Source: Aselliscus stoliczkanus (lineage: Eukaryota > Chordata > Mammalia > Chiroptera > Hipposideridae). Taken from it: a stretch of DNA of 64,000 nt. The position numbers and the translations under genes are program-made. Positions 23,750-34,429 of the stretch are shown in pieces. The stretch is taken from positions 98,915,478 through 98,979,477 of the forward strand of contig CM066738.1 in NCBI GenBank assembly GCA_033961575.1, written 5' to 3'. Numbering within the stretch: position 1 is the first letter of the stretch; each line of letters opens with the position of its first letter. The notes under the pieces are model-generated. The model did not search any database and was not told the DNA's origin. It was given only the letters and a program-made list of their open reading frames with translations.

Positions 23750-23900
23750 ATTTCTATCATTCATTCATTCACTCAATGGATATTTATTGCCTGGGAGATG
23801 TTGTGCTGGACCTGAAGCATAAAGGATGATTAGAAACAGGCAGAGCCCTTGCTCTCAAGGGTTTATAGTGCAGATGGGATAAAAATGACCCCCGTAGCAA
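23750..23900 (-). repeat. L2 3' end, reverse strand
   Basis: TCATTCATTCATTCACTCAA, ATATTTATTGCCTGGGAG, TTGTGCTGGACCTG and TTGCTCTCAAGGGTTTATAG are the reverse-complemented L2 tail and 3' UTR. Confidence 0.78.
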
Positions 23901-23999
23901 CTAAAACACATGTGAAATCACCTTGTCCCACATCAGTCCTTATAGCCAACTGAAAAAGAAGAAGCAGAAAGATGAAGACAAATATCCTTTTTTTTGAGG

Positions 24000-24200
24000 G
24001 CTTGCTCTGAATTCAATTACTATTCTGAAGCTTCAGGTGCATTTTCAGATTGAATTCTCACAACAAACCTCCTATGAGCCTTATTTTATCAATGATGATT
24101 TGAGGCATTCGGACATTTAATAACATCCTCAAGGTCATCAGCTCAAGGGGAGTGTAACTGAGATTTGAATCCAGGCCTGACTGGCTCCAAGTTGATTGTT
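24000..24200 (-). repeat. MIR SINE, reverse strand
   Basis: AATTCTCACAACAAACCTCC, TATTTTATCAATGATGATTTG, CATCCTCAAGGTCATCAGC and GATTTGAATCCAGGCCTG match MIR in reverse complement, including the tRNA-like B-box relic. Confidence 0.82.
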
Positions 24201-24779
24201 TAAACTCAATGGATTAAAACCATGCGCCCACCCTCCCTTGGCCAGTACTGTTTAATGGCTCATGGTATACTTTGTCCAAGCCTCAGAAGAGTCCTGTGGA
24301 GTAGGCAAGATGGGGATGAGTGACAGAGGAGAGTGCCTTGGCATGAAGGGTCAGGTGGACTGGCCCAATGGAAGACAGGAATTTTACAAGAACCCAAGTC
24401 GCCTGCCTGGCTAGTCCTCTTCTTCTCCTCTACCTTCTTGCCTGAATAAATTTAAATTGTCAGTGCCTGAGGACTGGAGCCATGGAGGTGGCAACAAACC
24501 CTCCTCTCTTCAGATTTAAGGTGATATAAAGGGTTTTTGAAAACTCCAAGGACATCCAAGTGCTGCATTGTCCTGCACACCACCAGGGGGCGGTGCATCT
24601 CTCACCTGGTCAGTACTGAGGAACAGCAGGGCATCTCACTGGGAATGACTCCTGTTCATCCATTCCAGGGCAGCTTTGCAGATTTGAAGAAAACGTGTAA
24701 GTCACCCATCAACATATCTGTAATCGCTCTCTGTGAGAAGTGTATAAGCTAAACCAATCACATGCCCCTAAAACAATGG
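24201..24779. other. Unassigned non-coding sequence
   Basis: Nothing recognised. Confidence 0.4.
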
Positions 24780-25310
24780 TAAATATTCTATGTATTTCTT
24801 TCAGTGAATTATTAAGAAGTCACATTATCGTATTATGGTCCCTGGAGAATTATTGAATTTTTATATTCTTTACTTTCTTATAAAAGGAAGGATGCACTGC
24901 TTTTCCAGCATTCATTTACATGCCTTTGATAAATTACTGTAACCAGATTAGGAAGATAAAATAACCAGTCTATTAATTACAATGATTATTATTTAATGGA
25001 AAATGGGATTCTAGGCAAAGTGTGCAGCAAGAAGAAAGCTTAGCAATGCATTATACAGATGTGGTATTTTATCTTAAAGAGTAAGATAAGTGTCCAGTCT
25101 GTTCCACAATCTAAAGAATATGTTCATTAACTCTGCAAGATTTATATGTGTAATTGACCGTAATATTTAACACTATTTGCTTGATTTGGTGGTACATGAA
25201 GAACAAGGAAAAACTGTAACTTCAATTAAATTGAGTAAATCCCTCAATGAACATATAAAAGGCCAGGTCTATCCAGCAATGTAAGCAAGCAGAAGGTTAA
25301 ACAATGGTTT
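24780..25310. promoter_or_regulatory. Candidate conserved non-coding block
   Basis: AT-rich but complex, repeat-free and rich in homeobox/POU/GATA-like words (TTAATTACAATGATTATTAT, TTTATCTTAAAG, GATAAG). It resembles gene-desert enhancers in texture. No conservation evidence is available here. Confidence 0.2.
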
Positions 25311-25479
25311 AAAAAATATTTTTTAATTAAACAATTAAATTCATTGAATTTGAATTCAATGACAATTTAGTTTTTAAATAAGAGGGGTTGGGAAGAGAGC
25401 TTCCCCATATCCTCACAATTAGCCCCACCAAAAATCCAAAAGTATAATTTTGAATAAATGTTGATACTTACTAAAGAGA

Positions 25480-25605
25480 AGCTTAGTATCATGGTCAAAT
25501 CCTAACTCGATCACCAGCAGAGATCAGACCTTGTCTCACTTCCCTCAGCTATAAAAACGAGAATAATAGTTACATCTGCCTTCATGGAGTTACATGGATT
25601 AAAAC
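25480..25605 (+). repeat. MIR fragment, + strand
   Basis: CTTAGTATCATGGTCAAATC, CTCACTTCCCTCAGCTATAA and GAGAATAATAGTTACATC followed by GGAGTTACATGGATTAAA fit a sense MIR. Confidence 0.68.
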
Positions 25606-25930
25606 AAAAGTCTGTAAACTATGGCCAAATCTAGCCAGCTGTCATTATTTGGTGTGGCTTGCAATCTATGTTTTTAAGTGGTTGAGGAAAAAAATCAAAA
25701 TAGCAATTCTATTTTGCAATGTGTGAAAATTTTGTGACATTAAAATTTTAGTGTCCAGGAATGAAGTTTTATTGGAACACGGCTGCATCCATTCACTTAC
25801 ATATTGTCTGTGGCTGAGTTAGTGCTGCAACAGCAGGGTTGAGTAGTTGTGACAGAGACCACAGGGCTTGCAAAGACTAAAATATTTACTATCTGACCTT
25901 TTATAGATGAAGTTTGATGTCCCCTGGACA
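25606..25930 (+). repeat. Non-autonomous hAT-type DNA transposon (MER3-like)
   Basis: The stretch matches a common mammalian MER element: GTCTGTAAACTATGGCCAAA at the start, GAAGTTTTATTGGAACACGG, CATATTGTCTGTGGCTGAG, GTTGAGTAGTTGTGACAGAG, TAAAATATTTACTATCTGAC, and an end of AAGTTTGATGTCCCCTGG. I am sure of the family in general but not of the exact MER number. Confidence 0.75.
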
Positions 25931-25945
25931 AAGGAATAATGCATG

Positions 25946-26337
25946 AGTTCCCAAAGTTTGCTACACATTAAAATCACCTTAGGAGGGCTGGCCAAGTGGC
26001 TCAGCTGGTTAAGAGCTCATTCAAGAATGTGAGCTGAGCTCTGAGCAACAGCAGTTCGATGCCAGCCTGAGCTGAGCTGCTGCTGAGCTGCCAGAATGGT
26101 TCAGCTAAAAAAAAAAAAAAAAAAAAAAAAAAGAAAGAAAAAAAGAAAGAAAGAAAGGGGTAGAATCATCTGAGGAACCTAAAAAAAAAAACACACACAA
26201 AAAAACATAAAATCCCTTTGTCCATGTCACACCCCAGATCCATTAAATAGGACTCCGAGGGGTGGACTCCAGGCATCAGTAATTTTAAAATTTCACAGGG
26301 GATTCCAATCTGCAGCCAGATTTGAGTACCAGTGGAC
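25946..26337. repeat. MER5A-type element split by a SINE
   Basis: The left part (25946-25984: TTCCCAAAGTTTGCTACACA, TTAAAATCACC) and the right part (26164-26337: GTCACACCCCAGATCC, GCATCAGTAATTTTAAAA, a CAGGGGATTCC word and a TTTGAGTACCAGTGG end) together make a MER5A-like hAT-Charlie element of about 210 bp. The SINE at 25985-26163 lies inside it. The order shows that the hAT element is older than the SINE. Confidence 0.78.
25985..26163 (+). mobile_element. tRNA-derived SINE, second type (short body)
   Basis: Starts GGGCTGGCCAAGTGGCTCAG, has TTGGTTAAGAGC- and GTTCGATGCC-like promoter boxes, then a GAGCTGAGCTGC-rich body and GAATGGTTCAGCT directly before poly(A) and (GAAA)n. Imperfect duplications AATCACCTTAGGA (25972-25984) and AATCATCTGAGGA (26164-26176) flank it (10 of 13 match). 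Its body differs from that of the AATAAAATC-tailed SINEs, so it is another subfamily. Confidence 0.82.
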
Positions 26338-26720
26338 AAATATGCTATGTAAGATACATAAACTTAACACATAGTAAGACCTTGATCATTATTAGTGAAT
26401 TGATAAAATAAATCCTCCTTTTTTATTCCTTAATGCATTTCAGTAAAAATTTATTAAATTCACATTAGGTGCAAAGTACTTTCTTTCCCTCTCTTTTCCT
26501 TTCCTGCTTCTGTTCTCTTGTATGCAAGAGTTAAGGCAGGAAGAAAAATAGGGTTTCCTTTTATGTTTTGAGTTTCTAAACATTCACAAGTTCAATAGTT
26601 TTGTATTTTCATTTATTCACTCCACAGATTTTCAGTGTACAATATCAAGTTCTATACAATACTCCTGGCAGGTAAGGGCTCCAAAGATGTGCTTTCAAAG
26701 TTCTAGAGAGCACACCAGTG
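26338..26720. repeat. L2/MIR relics
   Basis: A short sense fragment with CTTAACACATAGTAAGACC (26363-26381) and reverse-strand L2-like words (TTCAGTAAAAATTTATTAAA near 26440, TCATTTATTCACTCCACAGA near 26611) suggest several small fragments. Boundaries are unclear. Confidence 0.45.
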
Positions 26721-27149
26721 TTCTTGTAAACAGCCCCCTGTGTTTAGACAGAAAACCTGTGAATCTTGGGGGGTTCTTGTAAACAGCCTTGTAAATATAA
26801 CCTAAGTGGTTTAGTGTAGCCTTTGAACTAATAAATTCATGGCATCTTCAATAGGCAATAACAAGAAAGAACACCCAGATGCATGTGTAGTCAAGCAATC
26901 AAAATAATTGATTGGGTGGATACATATGCTCCACATTAAAATACTTCAGGGTATGGTCGAGAGGATGAAAACCCAAGAGACACTGATGTCAAGAGGCCTG
27001 TGAGCTTGTTAGTAAGACACGGCTAATGAACATTAGACAAGCAGGAGATTCCAGCTCCATCCTGAGTACTTTGTTCCTTTGTCACAACCAGCAAACACCC
27101 ACTAAATCTTCCCAACTGGGAGGTGGATATAGACAGAGATAAGGCTTGG
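26721..27149. other. Unassigned non-coding sequence
   Basis: Nothing recognised. The words TTCTTGTAAACAGCC occur twice (near 26721 and 26775), a small local repetition. Confidence 0.4.
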
Positions 27150-27333
27150 ACAGAGACATTCAGACCACCAGCGTTCTAATTCCAGCTCCATCAGTTACTT
27201 GGGCAAATAACTTACCTCTCAATGCCTCAACTTTCTCAGCTATCAAACGTGGATAATAATTTCTATCTCATAGAGCTGAACTAATTATTTTAAAAACATG
27301 TGTGTTAAACCTGTGTTGTTGTTGTTGTTGTTT
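27150..27333 (+). repeat. MIR SINE, + strand, with (TTG)n
   Basis: ATTCCAGCTCCATCAGTTAC, TTGGGCAAATAACTTACCTC, AATGCCTCAACTTTCTCAGC and GGATAATAATTTCTATCTC are sense MIR. A short (GTT)n array follows at 27315-27332. Confidence 0.82.
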
Positions 27334-27648
27334 TTCTTAATTCTTGGCCGTAAGGCTGGAAGATGGCCCAAAGCACAGCCATGGCCCCATCCATGCTAGG
27401 AGCCTGACTCATCATCCGAGGACCTCACTTGAGCACTGGCCTTTATGGCAAAATAGGAATTCCCTGAAGGAAAAGACTATAATTACACAGGCACTCCCCA
27501 AATTACATCACTGTCCTTTTCAAGAAGGCCTTGAAAAGCATGAATATGGTGTACACTGAAAACATATGTACCTAACGAAAGCTTTTAAATTACCAGGTGC
27601 TCTTCCAAGTGATAAACGCACAACAGTTTCTACTGGAGGGGAGAGGAA

Positions 27649-27780
27649 AGGGCAAAAAAATGGATACACATGACTTGTATTCACCTTCTGTTATTAGTAT
27701 ATGTTGAGTATTACAATTTTAATATTTAAAATGTGTTTTTCCTTTCTTAAAATGTGCATACGTTTTTTTGTCACCTTCTG
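27649..27780. mobile_element. Tc1/mariner-like non-autonomous element, internally deleted copy
   Basis: GGGCAAAAAAATGGATACACA at the left (27650-27670) and the reverse complement of GGTGACAAAAAAACGTATGC at the right pair as terminal inverted repeats. The sequence in between (GACTTGTATTCACCTTCTG, TTTCCTTTCTTAAAATGTG) matches the right end of the larger copy at 28737-28970. TA follows the right end (27781-27782). It reads as a deletion derivative of the larger copy's family. Confidence 0.65.
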
Positions 27781-27782
27781 TA

Positions 27783-28686
27783 TTTGCAATTTCCCACTAC
27801 CTTAGCCCCAAACCCAACTGTATCTTTTGTAGCCTTCATTCCTGGAGTTAGGGATGTTTTCTCCAAAGTCAGTCTAGTTTCATTCTTAGAAAGACTTTCT
27901 ATGCTGTGTAATCTCCATCTATATTTTTTCTTAATATCCTCACATCTATTTTTGTTCCTTTTGTGTCTATTCTAGTGGTCACACCACCCATGTTTTTATC
28001 ATTTGAATTCCTCCTTGACCCACCCATGAGCAGCCCTTCCTGTAAGAGATTCCAACTTCAAGACTGTGCTTAAATGGTCACTAGGCTACGTGACTTGAAT
28101 TTTAAACCAATTTTCCAGCCACACTGTGAGTAAATCCTGCATTATCCTGAGTACCTTTTCCTCCTGGACCCTGCTTTGTTAACCCTGTGAGTTTGAAGGT
28201 GAGAAACGCTTTTCATGCTTTTTATACATCACCCTTCAACATGCATTTTCCTATTTAACAGGCCAAAGAAGATTCATGAACAACAAAGATTATGGGTACC
28301 TTTATATTTCTTTGATATTTTCATTTTTGATTATAGATTCACCTTCTTACGCTTACAAACTGGTCCTTTATTCTTGCCATAATTTTGTCAGTTTTCCATA
28401 TTGTATCAAATAAAGCAAAGGGGAAAAAAACTAAAACAAATAAATTGAAATAATGCAAGATAAGGCAATGAGAACCCACATGGTAACAGAACCACATGGC
28501 ACCGAACTGAAGGGTCTCCCTCCAGTGAGTGCTGGCTGCCTGCACACGCCATTCCTAACATTCATCTCTGCCATGAGATGCTTTCTATTTCATGGACCAG
28601 ACCAATATGTGTGCACCTGTAAAACTGTATTCTGGACCTTATGGGTCAACTTAAAAAAGGTTAACATTATGGAAATCAAGGTGCAT
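27783..28686. other. Unassigned non-coding sequence
   Basis: About 0.9 kb with no recognised exon or repeat. Confidence 0.4.
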
Positions 28687-28735
28687 TTTATATATTATAT
28701 ATATATATATTTTTTTTTTATATATTTATGTATCT
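28687..28735. repeat. AT-rich simple repeat
   Basis: TATATA and T-run sequence directly left of the TIR element. Confidence 0.85.
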
Positions 28736-28736
28736 A

Positions 28737-28970
28737 CCAGGGGTACCAAAAAATGTATACAAGTGTACATTTTGGTCAACATTGCTCAAGCAGTAGTTTG
28801 CAGTAATCAGAAGTGTCTGGACGCTGATGGTAACCACTTTGAGCACCTCTTAGTAATTGCAGAAGTCAAACGTGACTTGTATTCACCTTTCGTTATTGAT
28901 ATGTATTGAATATTAAAATTGTAATACAGTTCTCCTTTCTTAAAATGTGTATACATTTTTTGACACCCTC
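28737..28970. mobile_element. Tc1/mariner-like non-autonomous element, longer copy
   Basis: The left end GGGTACCAAAAAATGTATAC (preceded by CCAG and TA at 28735-28736) and the right end, whose reverse complement reads GGGTGTCAAAAAATGTATAC, are inverted repeats of about 20 bp with two mismatches. The element is about 234 bp with no coding capacity. The right TA target base pair is obscured by a TC/TG repeat. Its right ~100 bp matches the smaller copy at 27671-27780 at roughly 80%. Confidence 0.75.
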
Positions 28971-29034
28971 TCTCTGTGTGTGGTGTGTGTGTGTGTATAC
29001 ATATATATATGACATAAACTTAACACATAGTAAC

Positions 29035-29110
<76 letters not shown>
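28971..29110. repeat. Compound (TC)(TG)(TA)n microsatellite with an inserted unique 22-mer
   Basis: TCTCTC, then TGTGTG, then TATATA for about 115 bp. A non-repetitive 22-bp segment at 29012-29033 interrupts it and is identical to 26356-26377. Confidence 0.92.
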
Positions 29111-29111
<1 letters not shown>

Positions 29112-29230
29112 GGGCTTAACAGCTGCCCTGACCAATAGTAGCTGTGGCTCCTGAGATCAGGTACTTAAACTCTCCAAGTCTTAGTGTCTTCATCTGCCCA
29201 TACTCTCAGGTTGGGGATTACACAGGATGT
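29111..29230 (+). repeat. MIR fragment, + strand (local duplicate of the one at 30.5 kb)
   Basis: It holds the MIR core words GATCAGGTACTTAAACTC and GTCTTAGTGTCTTCATCTG. The 86 bp at 29112-29197 align without gaps to 30531-30616 with 9 mismatches, including shared non-consensus sequence, so the two are copies of one another. Confidence 0.8.
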
Positions 29231-29399
29231 GAATAACAGAAGGTGGGGTCATTGGTATTGGTTTATTGGAGGCTGCCTACCAAACTATACCTGCCTATCA
29301 TACACCTCCTCATCTAATTGATTTATCAGCATAATTTATGCAAATTTTATTTATGTCTGTCCTACAGATATAGTCATTTTTTTGGGAAAATCTCATCAA

Positions 29400-30175
29400 C
29401 CTCCACATCTATCAGTCTAGTAATTCAAATTAACATAAAATATTTTGCAAAACAGAACTGGTCTTTCATAACAGCTAAACCTTTTTAATAGAGAGTAAAA
29501 TGTGTCCAAATAAAATCTTCCTCCATTCTATCCAAAAAAAGAAAACTCGCAAAAGTTAAAAATAAAAGACTGGATAAGATAGATTGGGTAATACAAGGAA
29601 AACAATTCAGAGGTTGCAATATCAATATTACACATGAAGAATTCAAGGTAAAATATTAAATGGGACAAAGAGGATCATTTTATTTTTATAAAGGTGACCA
29701 AATAAAATAAAGGTGTATAAGTACTGAATTATATGTACCAAATCACAGTCTCAAAATACATAAAGAAAACTAATTGAATTAAAGGTAGGATTGAAGTACA
29801 TAACACAATGCTTTTTTCATTTCCTCATTGATGAAAGTAAGTAGTTCTTAAAGATACAGGCAATTTGAAGAATAAATCTAGAAGTAGATTGACTTAACAT
29901 TCAACTTAGAACCCTATCATTAGGATGAATGAAGACCATACCTTCTATGTCAGCACCCATGAATTATTTACCAAAAAAGTGACCATATATTGGTCCATGA
30001 TGAAAATAAATTTCCTGAAGAAAATCAAATAGACCATATTCTCTGACTACAGTGCAATATATAAAAAATGAATTAAAAATCAACACTTTAAACATTCCAA
30101 TTATGGCCAACAAAAAAATAAAATAAACAAATAAATAAATGAAAAGAAAATGCCTCCTATCCCAGCTGGAGTGCA
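29400..30175 (+). repeat. Old L1 (L1M) ORF2 fragment, + strand
   Basis: AT-rich degenerate L1 sequence with endonuclease-end words such as CATATTCTCTGACTACAGTG and GAATTAAAAATCAACAC (about 30030-30085). Many stops and indels; the left boundary is approximate. Confidence 0.6.
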
Positions 30176-30470
30176 TCAGCACACGGTGTTCCCACAACCC
30201 TGATTTTCTCGATCTTCAGGCCAATGGGACTGCATGTGGGACTGACTGACTCCTCTAAGTTCACAGTCCTTGGCTGTGAGCAGCCTCACCCAGTTTTCCC
30301 AAAGCCCTGGACAAAGCTTGTCTTCCATGTGTATCATGATGTGTAAAAAACAAATCACATTTATAGGATATTTATAAATTATTGATAACAAGACTACCAT
30401 CCTCAACCTGAAGCACAGGAGGAGGAAAAAACTAATAGAAGATAAAAATAGAAGATGAGATATCAATTTT
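30176..30470. other. Non-L1 insert of unknown origin
   Basis: A more GC-rich patch (ACACGGTGTTCCCACAACCC, TGTGAGCAGCCTCACCCAG) lies between two L1M pieces. Its family is not recognised; it has no target duplications I can see. Confidence 0.35.
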
Positions 30471-30527
30471 TAAAAAAAATAGAATTGAAGAATGAAAGGC
30501 TTCAAAAGATGTTCTTTTGAATCAGAG

Positions 30528-30740
30528 ACTGGGTTCAACAGCTGCCCTGACCAATGCTAGCTGTGGTTCCTGAGATCAGGCACTTAAACTCCCAAAGCCT
30601 TAGTGTCTTCATCTGCACTATGAGGAAAACCAGAGATTGTTAAGGGATTAAATGAGATAATATATGTAAAGCTGCTTTCATGAAATCCCCAACACACAGT
30701 GAATACTCAAAAAATGTCTGTAATTATTAACCAAGTGTGG
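30528..30740 (+). repeat. MIR SINE, + strand
   Basis: CTGGGTTCAACAGCTGCCC, CACTTAAACTCCCAAAGCC, TTAGTGTCTTCATCTGC, GGATTAAATGAGATAATATA and a CACACAGTGAATACTCA tail; a nearly complete sense MIR. It lies between L1M pieces and supplies the longer copy of the local duplication. Confidence 0.85.
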
Positions 30741-33440
30741 GATATTTGAAAAGATCAATGAAATAAATAACCTCTGGACAGTCCAAGTATAAAAGAAAAA
30801 CAATGAACAACATTAATGATGAGAGTGTGTAGCAACAGATATTGTTTTTAAAATTATGAGACAACTATGTTATTCTATTCTACCAAATTGAAAATCTCAA
30901 TGAAACAGATTATTTCTAAGAAAATATAAATTACAACATCTTACTCAAGAAAAGTTAGAAAACCTGAGTAGACCAAAAATGTTCAAGAAATTGAAAACAA
31001 TTGTTAAAAGATGATTCCCATGAAAAGCCTACAATGTTGTTTGGAAGGTATTCTAACAGCCTTAAAGAAAGAAAAAGCTCCTATATCATTTAAATTTTCC
31101 AAGCAAAAAAAGATGAAAACACATCAATTCATGTTGCAAAATAAGGATAATCTCATTACCAAAACCTGCCAAAGCACAAGAAAAAAAAAAATTGTAACTA
31201 ACCACATTTATGCTTATTAGATACAAAATACTAAATAAAATGTTAATACATTACATTCAGATATATAACACAGAGGTTATGCATCATGACCAAGTACAGT
31301 TAATGCATATGATGGTTCAACTTGGAAATGGATTAATATGTTATCATATTAATAGGACAAAGGAGATAATCCATATGACCATCTTGTTAGAAGGTGGAGG
31401 TAGTGTATAGGATAAACTTCATTATCAATTTCTAATTTAAAAAAAAATTAATACAATAAAATAGATATTTCATTAATATTATTTACAGAAGTACCTAGCC
31501 TTGATCAATTTTCCCAATAAAATTAGAAGCAATACAAAGATTCCCATCATCACCACTACTATTTAAGATTATTCTTCAATTCTAGTTAATGCAATTAAAC
31601 ATGAAAACAAAATATTGTAAAGAAGGAAGAAAAATGGCCAGGAACTGTAGACGTTATGGTTGCTTACCTACAAAAGATATTGGGAAAAGGAGATTTATCA
31701 GAAAGAGTATTAGAACTGACATCCAGTTCACACCCTGTATCTGGGCTGATTGGTTGTTTCTCAGTCTGTACCACTGATTAAGTAATTTGAATTGTGGCTG
31801 CTAGGAAGGCATGTTATTAAGGCCTGCAGTAAACCAAAAAAGAAATGAGTAGCTTTCCTGCTTGCCAAACATAATCAGTTAAAAAGCATAATGGTAAAAT
31901 GGTCTTATTCAGAGTAATAACCAAAGAGATAAAATATTGAGGAACAAACTGAACCAAAAATATGTAGGAACTTTTTAATGAAAACTATTAAACTGCACAG
32001 AGGGTCATATAAGAAGAGTTGAGTACTTGAATACAGACTTGTATCTTTGTAGTAAGAATACCTACTATTGTATAGATTCTTTGCAAATTAATCTATAAAT
32101 GCAATCCAATCGTCCTGAAAATCCAATGGAGTTACTTTTTTTGGAGCTTGATAAAATTCTGGTAGAATAAACATGCGAAATGTTCTGGAAAAGAAGAAAG
32201 ATGAGTTACGATTTTTCTTAGCAGATATTCAAATGTGTTATAAAACCACAATACTTAGAATAATTTGACACTGGTGCCAACACAGACACATCAGTGAAAT
32301 CAAGTAGAAAATCCCAAGGCAGCCCTATGTATATTTAAGAATTTATTGTATGATAAAGATGGCATTTCAAATCTGTGGGGAAAAGATAAATTATTCAATT
32401 AATAGCTGAAGAAAATATGGTGACTAGTTTTTATAATCTTGAAGTTGGGAAGGGCTTTCTAAATATGACACTACAAGATGAAACCATATAAGAAAATAAG
32501 GATACTTTTGACCTCCAAAAAATTCTACTGACAAAAATTAAAGAACAAAGAATAAACTAAGAAAGATTGTTTTTTTCTTTCTTTCCTTTTTTTAAAAAAA
32601 GAGCCAATATTTCCTTGTTCATCAATGCATCCCTACATATTGTAACAGTGCCTGACACATAGTAGGCGCTCAAATGAAAGGCTACATAAAGAGATCTTGT
32701 AAGTCAGTAAGGAAGAAATGAACACTTCAATTTTAAAAATTAGCAAAAAACATGAATATTAAAGAAGAAATACTAAAAGCCAGTAAAAAAAAAAATTCAA
32801 GAATTATATATCTCACCAGCAATAAGATAAATGTAAATTAAAATAAGAGTTCGCCGCATTTCAGCTATTACTATCTTTCTTTTTATTCTGAATTGACCAA
32901 TATGTAGGGGAAAGAGCACTCCTCAACTTCTGATATAAATTCATAAAGCCTCTCTCATAAAAATTTGTGCTATATAATTCAGTCTCTAAAACTATAGACT
33001 TTCTGTTCTAGCAATTACATTCTTAGGAATTTTCTCTAAGGAAACAATTTTTAAAACGTAGGAAGATCTTGATACAAGGATATTCATCAACATTGTTTAT
33101 AAAAGTGAAAAAGCAGAAACAAATGTTAAAAAGAACAGGGAATTGGTTTCATAAATTTTGGTACATTTTTAAATGGAATACCACCCAACAAGGATAGGCA
33201 ATGATGCAAATTTGCATTAATTAACATCAAAAGATGTTCATGATATGCTGCTAGTTCATAAAAGCCAGCTTTAAAGCAGCATATGTAAAAATCATATCTT
33301 TGTATGCATAGAAAAAACTGGATGATAAATATCAAAATTTTAAGATTAGTTTTATCATGGTTATTTTATTTTCTTTTTTGTGGTCTTCTGTATGGTCTAA
33401 TTATTTTCAATAAATGTGCTATTTCTATAATAAAATTGGT
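30741..33440 (+). repeat. Old L1 (L1M) ORF2 and 3' UTR, + strand
   Basis: L1 order is preserved through ORF2: GATATTTGAAAAGATCAATG (about 30740-30760), CATCATGACCAAGTACAGTT (about 31283-31302), GATGGTTCAACTTGGAAATG, GGTTGTAGAAC-less 3' part, then ACAATACTTAGAATAATTTG and GACACTGGTGCC near 32252-32280, and typical 3' words to about 33440. No frame longer than about 70 codons survives. L2-like words (GTGCCTGACACATAGTAGGC, 32648-32667) form a small insert or neighbour. Confidence 0.7.
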
Positions 33441-33713
33441 AATTTTTTATAGTAATAGAAAAGTAGTACTTAGTAATCTGGAAAGAAATCTTTTGGTTTC
33501 TTTATTGATGTTTCCACCTCCTGAGGTTACTGTTTTACTTTGAATGGCTTCTTTTCACTAGATCTTTATTATCTACAGGCTTTGCTAGGAGACAACATTT
33601 GGTTATTATTAAAAGAAACCCCTAAATTATCCTCCACCCCACCCCCCATTATATTCATTTACCACTTCCCACCCATTTCGTCTCATCACTATTGTATTTA
33701 AACATTTTTTTCA

Positions 33714-34110
33714 GGGTCGGCCAAGTGGCATATTGGTTAAGAGTTGTCTTGGGACGCCAGCTCTGAGCAGCAGAGCCCGGGTTCAGATCCCACATGAGGG
33801 CCAGTAATATTGCTCCCTCTACAGCTAAGATGGTAAACAACAGCTCGACCTGGAGCCAGGCTGCCATGAATTGCCAGCGATGGCGTAGGCTGCAGCCCCT
33901 GGGCTGCCGTAAGCTGGCGTGAGCTGCCATTAGCTGCAATGAGTGGCCGTCCAATGGCTGGCGAGCGACTGCCTCACCCAGGAAGAGCACAATGATAATA
34001 TCTACATGGGCCAGTGAAGTGACGTCCTCTACAACTAGACTGAAGAACAAAAGGACAGCAATTTGTCTGTTCCCCTTCCCCAGTTCCCCAATAAAATCTT
34101 TTAAAAAAAT
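33714..34110 (+). mobile_element. Full-length tRNA-derived SINE, short-tail type
   Basis: Starts GGGTCGGCCAAGTGGCATAT; polymerase III box words TTGGTTAAGAG and GGTTCAGATCCC follow. The body has GGGCCAGTAATATTGC, GTAAACAACAGCTCGACC, several GCTGCCGTAAGC-like units, CTACATGGGCCAGTGAAGTG and GAACAAAAGGACAGCAA. It ends TTCCCCAATAAAATC plus a short A tail. Approximate duplications of ATTTTTCA lie on both sides (near 33704-33713 and 34112-34119). The reverse-strand 131-codon frame across it is an artefact of SINE sequence. Confidence 0.9.
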
Positions 34111-34119
34111 TATTTTTCA

Positions 34120-34311
34120 TAATCTTTGTGAAATTATTCCATTTACATATTTGCCTACTTGTTTATCATGTATGTCTCTCTACCAGAATCTAATCTCCAT
34201 GAGAGTAGGGACTTGAACTGTTTTGTTCTAAGCTATTTCCCAGTCTCCAGAGCAGTGACAGCCATGTGGTACAGGCTCAGTAAATACACATAGAATGAAT
34301 GAATGAATGAG
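34120..34311 (+). repeat. L2 3' end, + strand
   Basis: CTACCAGAATCTAATCTCCA, GAGAGTAGGGACTTGAACTG, AGTGACAGCCATGTGGTAC, CTCAGTAAATAC and a GAATGAATGAATGAATGAG end give the L2 tail in sense. Confidence 0.8.
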
Positions 34312-34429
34312 TTTATTTTAGAATAGTCAGTTTACTTTCTACGATTAAGCAAAAGTTGTGCTGCCTCTTCAGAATATTTTGGAATTAGATGTGCTCATTG
34401 TCTCTATTAAACAGTGAAGCCAACCTACC

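Noticed and set aside
25321..25380. AT-rich palindromic stretch around CATTGAATTTGAATTCAATG
   Set aside because: Arms are short and AT-rich with many mismatches beyond the centre, so it is unlikely to be an element.
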